Shown here in pieces: positions 1 to 7,245 of a stretch of 8,128 bases of DNA. The translations under genes were made by a program, and so were the position numbers. The DNA is from an uncultured bacterium (GTDB lineage Bacteria > Actinomycetota > Coriobacteriia > Coriobacteriales > Coriobacteriaceae), in the NCBI GenBank assembly GCA_905216175.1, contig CAJMSV010000080.1:1-8128 (forward strand), written 5' to 3'. Under the pieces are notes generated by a model, which did no database searches, had not been told where the DNA came from, and saw nothing but the letters and a program-made list of their open reading frames with translations. Position 1 is the first letter of the stretch, and the number at the start of each line of letters is the position of its first letter.

Positions 1-102
1 TTCCGATGCTGCCAAAGCCTACCGATCGCCCCAGGCCGCCACGACCCGCCCCCCATTCGGTAAAAGCGAATATGCGAACGAATAGCTGGTGCAACGTCTC
101 CC
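1..102. other. Non-coding segment downstream of the antiterminator gene
   Basis: No supported gene is visible. The only structure is a short inverted repeat at 55-71 (ATTCG, 7-base gap, CGAAT). On the minus strand it would be transcribed just after the NusG-like gene ends. It has no T tract, so it is not an obvious terminator; the transcript probably continues leftward out of the window. Confidence 0.4.
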
Positions 103-693
103 TTACGTCTTGATGGGAACGTCGAGCGGAAGCACTTCCCTAAAGCTGGAGTCGCCTTCGCCTACGTCCACCAGGCACCAGCGCTTGCGACGGTCGATCT
201 TGTGCACACGGGCCTCTTGCCCCACCAAGGGACCCTGCTCTATGTGCAACACGCCGTCTTCTATGCGCGCAACGCTGTTGCGCACCACTCCGTCATCGTC
301 CAGTACGCTGCGGTACCAGTCCTGTGCATCGTCCGGCATGGGCATGTACGCCCGCTCCCTACTGCCGGCGATGCGACAGCCAAAGCTCAACTGGGCCAAA
401 GCCATATCGAGCGCGGCGGCATCGTGCGTGGCGACGAAGAAGTATTCCTTGTACATGGGTTTGGTTTGGAGCGACCAGGCGCCGTCCCGCTTAAACCAGA
501 ACTCCTTTTGCATCACAAAAGCTTCCTGCATCAACTCGTGCGGGATAATACGGCGAACCTTTTCGCAGGTCTCGCGCTCTTTTCCATGGGGGGTGTAAAC
601 CAGATACCAGCGAACGCGGCCGTGCTGGCTGCTGGTGGTGGCGCCGTTAAAAGCGCCTGGCAGCTGCTCTTGGCGCCGTGCCGTCTGTTCCAT
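103..693 (-). CDS. NusG-family transcription antiterminator (LoaP/UpxY-like paralogue)
   Basis: A 196-residue specialised NusG paralogue, a family that binds RNA polymerase and lets it read through terminators of particular operons. An NGN domain spans about residues 28-130: it opens with WYLVYTPHGKE, the usual start of the fold, and has MYKEYFFV where NusG has its LFPGYVFV-type strand. A C-terminal KOW segment follows at about 150-178 (GPLVGQEARVHKIDRRKR). The first 27 residues look like a disordered leader. The start at 691-693 is preferred over an in-frame ATG 11 codons upstream because AGGGGG lies 7 bases before it. Core NusG normally sits in a secE-nusG-rplK context, which is absent here, supporting a paralogue. 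Such genes usually lead polysaccharide or secondary-metabolite operons; the presumed target genes would lie left of position 1. LoaP versus UpxY assignment is not settled. Confidence 0.85.
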   Translation of the reverse strand: MEQTARRQEQLPGAFNGATTSSQHGRVRWYLVYTPHGKERETCEKVRRIIPHELMQEAFVMQKEFWFKRDGAWSLQTKPMYKEYFFVATHDAAALDMALAQLSFGCRIAGSRERAYMPMPDDAQDWYRSVLDDDGVVRNSVARIEDGVLHIEQGPLVGQEARVHKIDRRKRWCLVDVGEGDSSFREVLPLDVPIKT

Positions 694-714
694 GTTCTCG
701 CCCCCTCTTTTGGC

Positions 715-731
715 TTTGCGATGCACGCAAA
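715..731 (-). promoter_or_regulatory. Small hairpin in the leader of the antiterminator gene
   Basis: TTTGCG and CGCAAA flank a 5-base loop, just upstream of the Shine-Dalgarno stretch at 703-709. In RNA this is a compact 6-bp hairpin. NusG paralogues of the LoaP type recognise small leader hairpins, so an autoregulatory role is possible, but this is inference from position only. Confidence 0.35.
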
Positions 732-778
732 TGCAGGGGCGTTTAGAACAGGCTTCTCGCTCGCAGCTAGGCGCAGTC

Positions 779-914
779 GCAAAAGTACAGGTTTTTGTAT
801 CTTTCGACGAAGCTCATTATACGAGTAATTTCAAGCCGTTTTCCCTGATTGCACAAATTGCGGCGCGAGCGGATACATCTCCATACCCCTCTACAAAAAC
901 CTGTACATTTTTGC
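779..914. repeat. Inverted-repeat element or paired operators around the antiterminator promoter
   Basis: The 15-mer GTACAGGTTTTTGTA at 785-799 recurs as its exact reverse complement at 892-906. With one 2-base indel the match extends outward to GCAAAA at 779 and TTTTTGC ending at 914. The 15-mer contains TACA-N6-TGTA symmetry, typical of a dimeric helix-turn-helix operator. The two copies bracket the predicted -10. Either a regulator binds both and loops the DNA, or this is a small MITE-like element that brought the promoter with it. No target-site duplication is evident. Confidence 0.6.
816..821 (-). promoter_or_regulatory. Predicted -10 box for the antiterminator gene
   Basis: On the minus strand this reads TATAAT, a consensus -10. 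No good -35 is found at 16-18 bp (GGAAAA at 17 bp is poor), so the promoter may need an activator or rely on the -10. Transcription would start near 809, leaving a leader of about 115 nt before the start codon and placing the 785-799 site at roughly +10 to +25. Confidence 0.5.
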
Positions 915-921
915 ACAACAA

Positions 922-948
922 AAAAAGCCGCTCTAACAGCGGCTTTTT
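922..948. terminator. Bidirectional intrinsic terminator
   Basis: A perfect 11-bp stem (AAAAAGCCGCT with AGCGGCTTTTT) closes on a 5-base loop, with T runs on both strands. It is the second of two terminators behind thrS on the minus strand, and insulates the antiterminator gene from thrS read-through. Confidence 0.88.
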
Positions 949-962
949 CTCGTTTGGGCATG

Positions 963-998
963 AAAAAAGGCGACTGTCCTTTGTGGACGGTCGCCTTT
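963..998 (-). terminator. Rho-independent terminator of thrS
   Basis: Starting about 23 bases after the thrS stop, AAAGGCGAC (966-974) pairs with GTCGCCTTT (990-998). The inner TGTCC/GGACG extends the stem to about 14 bp with a 5-base loop. On the minus strand the hairpin is followed by six T residues. Confidence 0.88.
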
Positions 999-1020
999 GT
1001 TAATTGTTGTGAAGTTCGCC

Positions 1021-2784
<1,764 letters not shown>

Positions 2785-2811
2785 TGGTATGTTTTCTCCT
2801 CTCGGATGCCT

Positions 2812-2854
2812 GATGCAAGTGCGTGCGATGCGCTCGGCGTTTTTGACTTGCATC
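2812..2854 (-). promoter_or_regulatory. Dyad at the thrS transcription start and leader
   Basis: GATGCAAGT at 2812-2820 and ACTTGCATC at 2846-2854 are exact reverse complements separated by 25 bases. One arm overlaps the predicted start site directly after the -10; the other lies about 30 bases into the leader. It could be an operator or, if transcription starts slightly earlier, a leader hairpin. No T-box consensus is present in the leader. Confidence 0.5.
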
Positions 2855-2882
2855 ATTATAGGCAGGTTGCCTTGGTATACAA
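2855..2882 (-). promoter_or_regulatory. Predicted thrS promoter
   Basis: On the minus strand, TATAAT at 2855-2860 is preceded at 16 bp by TTGTAT (2877-2882), a weak -35. Start would be near 2848, giving a leader of about 65 nt to the thrS ATG. Confidence 0.6.
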
Positions 2883-2883
2883 G

Positions 2884-2914
2884 CGCCCGCCGCACCTTAA
2901 TGGCACGGCGGGCG
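2884..2914. terminator. GC-rich hairpin between the zinc-ribbon gene and thrS
   Basis: CGCCCGCCG (2884-2892) pairs with CGGCGGGCG (2906-2914), a perfect 9-bp GC stem with a 13-base loop. On the minus strand it lies about 110 bases after the zinc-ribbon gene but is followed only by CTTGT, so termination would be weak. On the plus strand it is followed by ATTTTCT. Probably the terminator of the zinc-ribbon transcript, abutting the thrS -35. Confidence 0.55.
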
Positions 2915-3021
2915 ATTTTCTACGCATGCTTCATCGTGTGGGGGCGGGGTGTGGAGCGCGCGTGCGGCTTGCGTGTGGCGCGCGGTGCCCGTGGCTTGCG
3001 ACCGGCCCGGCGATGGATGCG

Positions 3022-3453
3022 TTACTGGATGCGAGTTCGGCAGTAGGGGCAGACCTTCCAGTGCGCGTCGAGCGGGCGATGGCAGCTGGGGCACACGTTG
3101 CGAACCTGGGTGTCGCACACGGGGCAGACCACAAAGTCCTTCTCGATGGGGGCGCCGCACTGGGGGCAGGTGCCGTACTGGGCAAGCTGGCGCTCGCGCA
3201 GGGCCATGTCCAGCTCCTGCTCTTCACGGTCGGCCGCGTAGGAATGCGGGCGCAGGACCAGGTAGGCGATGAGGCCCACAAACGGGATGAGGGCGATGAT
3301 GCCCCATGCCACGTAGGCGCTGGCGCCACGGCGGCGAGCGTCGATGAACACATAGACGACCGACAGCACGTACAGGGCGATGATAAAGCCAACAAAGGCA
3401 TAGATGACGCCCATAAGCTGCGGCGACATGAGCTCGGAGATGTACTTGGACAT
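3022..3453 (-). CDS. Small membrane protein with double zinc ribbon
   Basis: A 143-residue protein of unknown role. Two hydrophobic membrane segments lie at about residues 12-37 and 47-67; the second (GIIALIPFVGLIAYLVLRP) resembles the PLDc_N-type two-helix module. A charged linker follows (about 70-92). Two C-terminal zinc ribbons carry CxxC pairs at C96/C99 with C110/C113 and at C121/C124 with C135/C138. All eight cysteines are intact, so zinc binding is likely. By topology this would be an inner-membrane hairpin with a soluble zinc-ribbon tail, perhaps an adaptor for protein or nucleic-acid contacts. The start has AAAGG 9 bases upstream. It is transcribed away from the repeat array and from the redox operon. 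No enzyme motif is visible. Confidence 0.85.
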   Translation of the reverse strand: MSKYISELMSPQLMGVIYAFVGFIIALYVLSVVYVFIDARRRGASAYVAWGIIALIPFVGLIAYLVLRPHSYAADREEQELDMALRERQLAQYGTCPQCGAPIEKDFVVCPVCDTQVRNVCPSCHRPLDAHWKVCPYCRTRIQ

Positions 3454-3552
3454 TGAGGTGTACCTTTCGGAATATTTACAGTCTGGTCAAGTTTACCACG
3501 GGGTTTGTTTATATGGGACCACGGCTGGATACGGGGCTGGTGCGGACACAAA
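3454..3552. other. Gene-free spacer before the repeat array
   Basis: This stretch holds the ribosome-binding site and presumably the promoter of the zinc-ribbon gene. TTGACC can be read on the minus strand near 3485-3490, but no matching -10 lies at proper spacing, so no promoter is called. The 80-bp lattice predicts an array site near 3516; none is recognisable, so the array ends at 3553. Confidence 0.45.
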
Positions 3553-3595
3553 CATCTCAATCTATAACAGGTGGAGGGCGGAATCCGGGTCTAGG

Positions 3596-3835
3596 TGTTA
3601 CAGATCGAGACACAGGAAAACGTCCGAACCGAATGTCTCAAACTGTAACAATAACTCGGCAAAACCAGGTCTAACCGTTACAGATTTAGACCGAGGAATC
3701 TCTCCCCGACTTCAATCTTGAGCTGTAACATCTTGCGCCCCAAAACCCCTCTTACTGTTACAGATCGAGACATTCAAAATCCGTCGGAAGGTTTGTCTCG
3801 ATCTGTAACATCTGCAACCCAAATCATCGGCTAAC
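3596..3835. repeat. Higher-order repeat copy 1 (units A-B-C)
   Basis: Three 80-bp monomers of different type. Unit A (3596) has a loop containing GAAAACGTCC and is followed by ACTCGGCAAA. Unit B (3676) has loop text TCTCTCCCCGACTT and a degenerate right arm starting AATCT. Unit C (3756) has loop ends TTC and AGGTT and perfectly complementary 17-bp arms. Confidence 0.85.
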
Positions 3836-4075
3836 TGTTACAGATTGAGACAAAAGAAAACGTCCAGGCCGAATGTCTCAATCTGTAACAGATACTCGGC
3901 AAAGACAGTCCCAGATGTTACAGATTTAGACAAACCAGTCTCTCCCCGACTTAAATCTCAATCTGTAAAAACAACTGGTCAAAAACAGGTCTAACTGTTA
4001 CGGATTTAGACATTCGAAACCGACTGATAGGTTCATCTAAATCTGTAACATCTAGACCCCAAAACGGTCCCTAGA
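3836..4075. repeat. Higher-order repeat copy 2 (units A-B-C)
   Basis: Same order as the previous 240 bp. Unit A (3836) repeats GAAAACGTCC and ACTCGGCAAA and has perfect arms carrying TG/CA where the preceding C unit carries CG/CG. Unit B (3916) repeats TCTCTCCCCGACTT and the AATCT-type right arm. Unit C (3996) repeats the TTC...AGGTT loop, with arms carrying TT/AA. Confidence 0.85.
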
Positions 4076-4235
4076 TGTTACAGATCGAGACAGAAGAATC
4101 TCTCTGACTTTAAATCTCAATCTGTAACGCATAGGACCGATTATTCCCTCTTACTGTTACAGATCAAGACGAACGGAGGGTCTGTCTGGCAAACGTCTCG
4201 ATCTGTAACACCTGGAACCCAGCTCTTCTGTTTAC
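4076..4235. repeat. Higher-order repeat copy 3, lacking the A unit (B-C)
   Basis: The unit at 4076 has B-type loop text (GAAGAATCTCTC then GACTT) and a B-type right arm starting AATCT. The unit at 4155 has arms like C and a following spacer with GGAACCCA, like the C spacers. The expected A unit is absent, consistent with loss of exactly one 80-bp monomer. A lone A-like left arm follows at 4236-4252. Confidence 0.7.
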
Positions 4236-4261
4236 TGTTACAGAACGAGACAAACCTCTGA

Positions 4262-4322
4262 CGCCAGGGGCGGCAGACGAGGTCACCGATGGTCCCGAGT
4301 CTTCCCTCGCCTGCCGTTGGCG
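4262..4322. promoter_or_regulatory. Long imperfect hairpin upstream of the redox operon
   Basis: CGCCA (4262-4266) pairs with TGGCG (4318-4322), and CGGCAGACGAGG (4271-4282) pairs with CCTCGCCTGCCG (4305-4316). The stem is about 17 bp with one A/C mismatch and a GGGG bulge, around a 22-base loop. It begins 10 bases after the last array site. No T tract follows, so it is not a standard terminator; it may be a structured leader or a remnant of the array's flank. Confidence 0.6.
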
Positions 4323-4324
4323 GA

Positions 4325-4371
4325 TGCAGCGGGGCTGTTCGCCGCATTGCCGCTGCACTGGGGGTGTGCAG
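4325..4371 (+). promoter_or_regulatory. Two mutually exclusive hairpins in the operon's upstream region
   Basis: TGCAGCGG (4325-4332) can pair with CCGCTGCA (4350-4357). The overlapping CTGCAC (4353-4358) can instead pair with GTGCAG (4366-4371) across TGGGGGT. Both cannot form at once, which is the geometry of a conformational switch. No known riboswitch class is recognised. Confidence 0.4.
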
Positions 4372-4375
4372 ACCG

Positions 4376-4403
4376 TAGGATAGTCCTATTGACAGCCTGT
4401 CAA
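4376..4403. promoter_or_regulatory. Two abutting palindromes just upstream of the operon start
   Basis: TAGGA-TAG-TCCTA (4376-4388) is followed with no gap by TTGACAG-C-CTGTCAA (4389-4403), a perfect 7-bp dyad around one base. They end 7 bases before the ribosome-binding site. These look like operator sites for one or two dimeric regulators. No confident -10/-35 pair was found here. Confidence 0.55.
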
Positions 4404-4420
4404 CTCGTCTGGGAGGCACC

Positions 4421-5878
4421 GTGACGGAAACGTTTGATATCGCAATTGTGGGCGCGGGCATCACCGGGTGCGCTATCGCGCGGCAGCTCGCGCGCTACGA
4501 CTTCTCCATTTGCGTGATCGAGGCGGCCAACGACATCGCCCTGGGCGCATCGAAGGCCAACGGCGGGCTGGTGCACGCCGGCTACGATCCGGCGCCGGGC
4601 ACCGTCAAGGCGCAGGTCAACGCCCGTGGTTGCGAGCTATATGGCACGTGGGCCCAGGAGCTAGGCTTTTTGTTCCGCCGCACCGGGTCGATGGTGCTGG
4701 GTTTCAACGACGAAGACCGCACGCACCTGGAAAAGCTGCGCCAGAATGGCCTGGCCAACGGCGTGCCCGAGCTGTCGATTATCGGCCCCGAGCGCATCCA
4801 CGAACTGGAGCCGCGCGCGAGTGCCCAGGCCTCGTGCGCGCTGTGGTGCCCCTCGACCGGTTACGTTGACCCATTTGAAGTGGCCATCGCCGCGCTGGAG
4901 AACGCGGTCGCCAACGGCGTGACGTTTATGCGCTCCGCACCGGTGGAGGCCATTGAAGTTGCCGGCTCGGATGACGTAGCCGCGCGCTTTACACTGGTGA
5001 CACACGCCGGCGACGTACACTGCCGCTATCTGATCAACGCCGCGGGCAACGGCGCAGCGGACATCTCGCATATGGCGGGCGCCGAGGAGTTTCAGATGGT
5101 CTGGCGCCAGGGCAACATTGTGGTGCTGGACAAGGAGCCGCGTGCGCTCATGCCGCTCTACCCTGTTCCCACGCCGGTGTCCAAGGGCGTTATCGTCACG
5201 GGCACCGTGCATGGCAACACCGTGATTACCGCGACGGCCGCCGTGCGCGAGCCGGGCGACACGCAGACCTATGCGGGCGACGTCAACGCGCTCCTGACCG
5301 GCGCGCGCAAGCTGGTGCCCGATCTGGACACGCGCCGCGTGGTGCGCGCGTTTGCCGGCGGTCGCCCGGTCATTAAGGGAACGAACGACTTCTTTATTGG
5401 GCAGTCGGCCGTGGTGCCGGGGCTGTTCCAGGCGGCGGGCATTCAGTCGCCGGGCGTGGCGAGTGCGCCGGCCATTGCCGAGCGCATGGAACAGGTGCTG
5501 CGCGATGCCGGCGTAGCCCTACGCGAACGCGACGAGTGGGATCCCATCCGCCGCGCGCCGGACGACTTTGACCGCGCTCCGCTTGCGCGCAAGGAAGAGC
5601 TCATTGAGTCCGACCCCGCGTGGGGGCAGATCGTCTGCCGCTGCGAGACGGTGCCCGAGGCCGAGATCGTGGCCGCGATTCGACGCCGTCCTGGCGCGGT
5701 TTCGGTAGAAGGCGTCAAGCGCCGCTGCCGCGCAGGCATGGGTCGATGCCAGAGCGGTTTTTGCCAGAGCCGCGTGGTGGCGATTCTGGCCCGCGAGCTG
5801 GGGTGTGACCCCAGCGAGGTGCTGCTAGAAGACACTGGCTCGTGGCTCGTTGAGGGACCTTTGAAGGGGGTGCGCTAG
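4421..5878 (+). CDS. glpA: GlpA-like FAD-dependent dehydrogenase with BFD-type [2Fe-2S] domain
   Basis: A 485-residue flavoprotein of the DAO superfamily, most like the catalytic subunit of anaerobic glycerol-3-phosphate dehydrogenase (G3P to dihydroxyacetone phosphate). E. coli GlpA is about 540 residues. The N terminus has the FAD fold (GAGITG at 11-16, then an acidic strand end, CVIEA). ASKANGGLVHAGYD and a late AAGIQSPGVASAPAIAE segment, the second FAD contact, are typical of the family. The C terminus carries a BFD-like Fe-S domain with C406, C408, C443 and C448 (CRC, then CQSGFC). The start is GTG with GGGAGG 4 bases upstream. It is first in a three-gene operon, one base from the next gene. 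The protein appears soluble, with no signal or membrane segment. Substrate is inferred: L-2-hydroxyglutarate or another 2-hydroxy acid remains possible, so the symbol is by similarity only. Confidence 0.85.
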   Translation: MTETFDIAIVGAGITGCAIARQLARYDFSICVIEAANDIALGASKANGGLVHAGYDPAPGTVKAQVNARGCELYGTWAQELGFLFRRTGSMVLGFNDEDRTHLEKLRQNGLANGVPELSIIGPERIHELEPRASAQASCALWCPSTGYVDPFEVAIAALENAVANGVTFMRSAPVEAIEVAGSDDVAARFTLVTHAGDVHCRYLINAAGNGAADISHMAGAEEFQMVWRQGNIVVLDKEPRALMPLYPVPTPVSKGVIVTGTVHGNTVITATAAVREPGDTQTYAGDVNALLTGARKLVPDLDTRRVVRAFAGGRPVIKGTNDFFIGQSAVVPGLFQAAGIQSPGVASAPAIAERMEQVLRDAGVALRERDEWDPIRRAPDDFDRAPLARKEELIESDPAWGQIVCRCETVPEAEIVAAIRRRPGAVSVEGVKRRCRAGMGRCQSGFCQSRVVAILARELGCDPSEVLLEDTGSWLVEGPLKGVR

Positions 5879-5879
5879 G

Positions 5880-7241
5880 ATGGCGGAATTCAAATCGAGC
5901 GCGATTGATAGCGATGCCGTTGAGGGCGTGGCAACGCAGGCCTTCGACGTGGTCGTTATCGGAGGCGGCCCCGCCGGCATGGCGGCCGCGCTTGCCGCGC
6001 ATAAGGCCGGCGCGCGCGTGGCCATCGTAGAGCGCGAGCAGCATCTGGGCGGAATCCTCCGCCAGTGCATCCACCCCGGTTTTGGCCTTTCGCACTTTAA
6101 GCAGGAGCTCACCGGTCCCGAGTACGCGCAGCGCTTTATCGACCAGGTGCGCGCGACCGACATCGCGCTGTTCTTGGACAGCATGGTGCTTGGGATTGAT
6201 TCGGGCGAGTCCACGGAAGACGCCACACCCCACACCGTCACGCTCATGAATCCCTCCGGTATGCTGCAGCTCACCGGGCGTGCGGTCGTCCTTGCCATGG
6301 GTTGCCGCGAGCGCACCCGCAGCGAGATCAAGATTCCTGGCAGCCGACCCGCCGGCGTGTTTACGGCCGGCCTGGCGCAGCGATACATCAACATCGAGAA
6401 CCTCAAACCCGGCTCGCGCGCCGTCATTTTGGGCTCGGGCGACATCGGGCTTATCATGGCGCGTCGCTGCACACTCGAGGGGATTTCGGTCGAGGGCGTG
6501 TACGAGCTCATGCCGTACGCCAACGGTCTGCGCCGCAACGTCAAGAACTGCCTGGACGACTTTGGCATTCCGCTGCACCTGTCCACCACCGTGACGCGCG
6601 TGATCGGTCACGACCGCGTGGAGGCGGTCGAAGTGAGCAAGGTCGACGAGCACCTAGCGCCCATTCCGGGGACCGAGCGCGTTGTTCCGTGCGACACGTT
6701 GCTGCTTTCGGTGGGTCTGATTCCCGAGAACAAGCTTTCGGTTGCCGCGGGCGTGGAGCTGGACCCACGCACGCGCGGCGCCGTGGTGGACCAGAGTCTG
6801 CAGACGGGCGTGCCGGGCATCTTTGCCTGCGGCAACGTGCTGCACGTGCACGACCTGGCCGACAACGTGACGACCGAGTCCGAGCGCGCCGGTGCGGCTG
6901 CGGCGGCGTACGCGCTGGGCTGTGGTGCTGGGGCTGATGCGGGCGCTGCGGACCAGGGCTGCCAGCTCACGGTCTCCCCCGCCGGCATTGCAGGCTACGC
7001 GCTGCCGGGACGCATTACGGCTGTGGCACTCACCAAACTCAACTTCCGCGTGCGCCGACCGGTCGACGCCGCCCGCGTGCGCATTCTCGCAAACGGCGAG
7101 GAACTGTTTGCAGGCAAGGTCCGCCCGTTTAAACCGAGCGTAATGGAGAGCTTCCCGCTGCCAGCAAAGGTGATTCAGCGCGCACTCGACCTGGGTGTTA
7201 GCGAGATAGTCCTGTCCGTCGACCCCGTTGAGGAGGCGTAG
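5880..7241 (+). CDS. NAD/FAD-dependent oxidoreductase, electron-transfer partner of the GlpA-like subunit
   Basis: A 453-residue pyridine nucleotide-disulphide-type flavoprotein with two dinucleotide folds. FAD binding is shown by GGGPAG at 28-33 with E51, and NAD binding by GSGDIG at 185-190. LGGILRQCIHPGFGL (about 56-70) and CGNVLHVHDLADNVTTE near the FAD C-terminal contact are characteristic of the family found beside GlpA-like proteins. C63 lies in the first motif, without a CxxC redox pair. In E. coli the equivalent place is taken by GlpB and GlpC, which are different proteins. The gene starts one base after the previous stop, with GAAGGGGG 9 bases upstream, so the two are co-translated. 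Likely role: oxidise the reduced GlpA-like subunit and pass electrons to NAD or another soluble carrier; the direction is inferred. Confidence 0.85.
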   Translation: MAEFKSSAIDSDAVEGVATQAFDVVVIGGGPAGMAAALAAHKAGARVAIVEREQHLGGILRQCIHPGFGLSHFKQELTGPEYAQRFIDQVRATDIALFLDSMVLGIDSGESTEDATPHTVTLMNPSGMLQLTGRAVVLAMGCRERTRSEIKIPGSRPAGVFTAGLAQRYINIENLKPGSRAVILGSGDIGLIMARRCTLEGISVEGVYELMPYANGLRRNVKNCLDDFGIPLHLSTTVTRVIGHDRVEAVEVSKVDEHLAPIPGTERVVPCDTLLLSVGLIPENKLSVAAGVELDPRTRGAVVDQSLQTGVPGIFACGNVLHVHDLADNVTTESERAGAAAAAYALGCGAGADAGAADQGCQLTVSPAGIAGYALPGRITAVALTKLNFRVRRPVDAARVRILANGEELFAGKVRPFKPSVMESFPLPAKVIQRALDLGVSEIVLSVDPVEEA

Positions 7242-7245
7242 AGTC

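Larger units (their letters stand above)
3553..4252. repeat. 80-bp-period array of alternating inverted 17-bp sites
   Basis: Eighteen copies of a 17-mer near TGTTACAGATCGAGACA (F) or its reverse complement (R) alternate strictly. F-R pairs make eight dyads: 3596-3650, 3676-3730, 3756-3810, 3836-3890, 3916-3970, 3996-4050, 4076-4129, 4155-4210. A lone R is at 3553-3569 and a lone F at 4236-4252. Dyads are 54-56 bp (17-bp arms, 20-22-bp loop), separated by 25-26 bp; F starts advance by 80, 80, 80, 80, 80, 80, 79, 81. Each 17-mer also has weak internal symmetry, TGT-N2-C-N5-G-N2-ACA. Loops and spacers are related to one another, unlike CRISPR spacers. The array lies between the divergent zinc-ribbon gene and redox operon. 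No protein family is recognised as its partner; operator array, transcribed hairpin string and satellite are all possible. Confidence 0.95.

Noticed and set aside
694..726. Upstream ATG adding 11 residues to the antiterminator
   Set aside because: The ATG at 691-693 has a strong Shine-Dalgarno at proper distance, while the extension MHRKAKRGGEN is the translation of that ribosome-binding region.
2785..2860. T-box riboswitch ahead of thrS
   Set aside because: No T-box consensus and no terminator/antiterminator pair are present; the leader is only about 65 nt.
3404..3721. Open frames within and beside the array, including 4141-4464 on the minus strand
   Set aside because: They consist of translated repeat units, have no ribosome-binding site and show no protein family character.
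3553..4252. CRISPR array
   Set aside because: The repeats alternate in orientation, loops and spacers are related to each other rather than unique, and no cas gene is in the window.
4389..4394. TTGACA as the -35 of the GlpA-like operon
   Set aside because: It lies 26 bases before the GTG start, so the start of transcription would fall at or after the start codon. It is better read as half of a palindrome.
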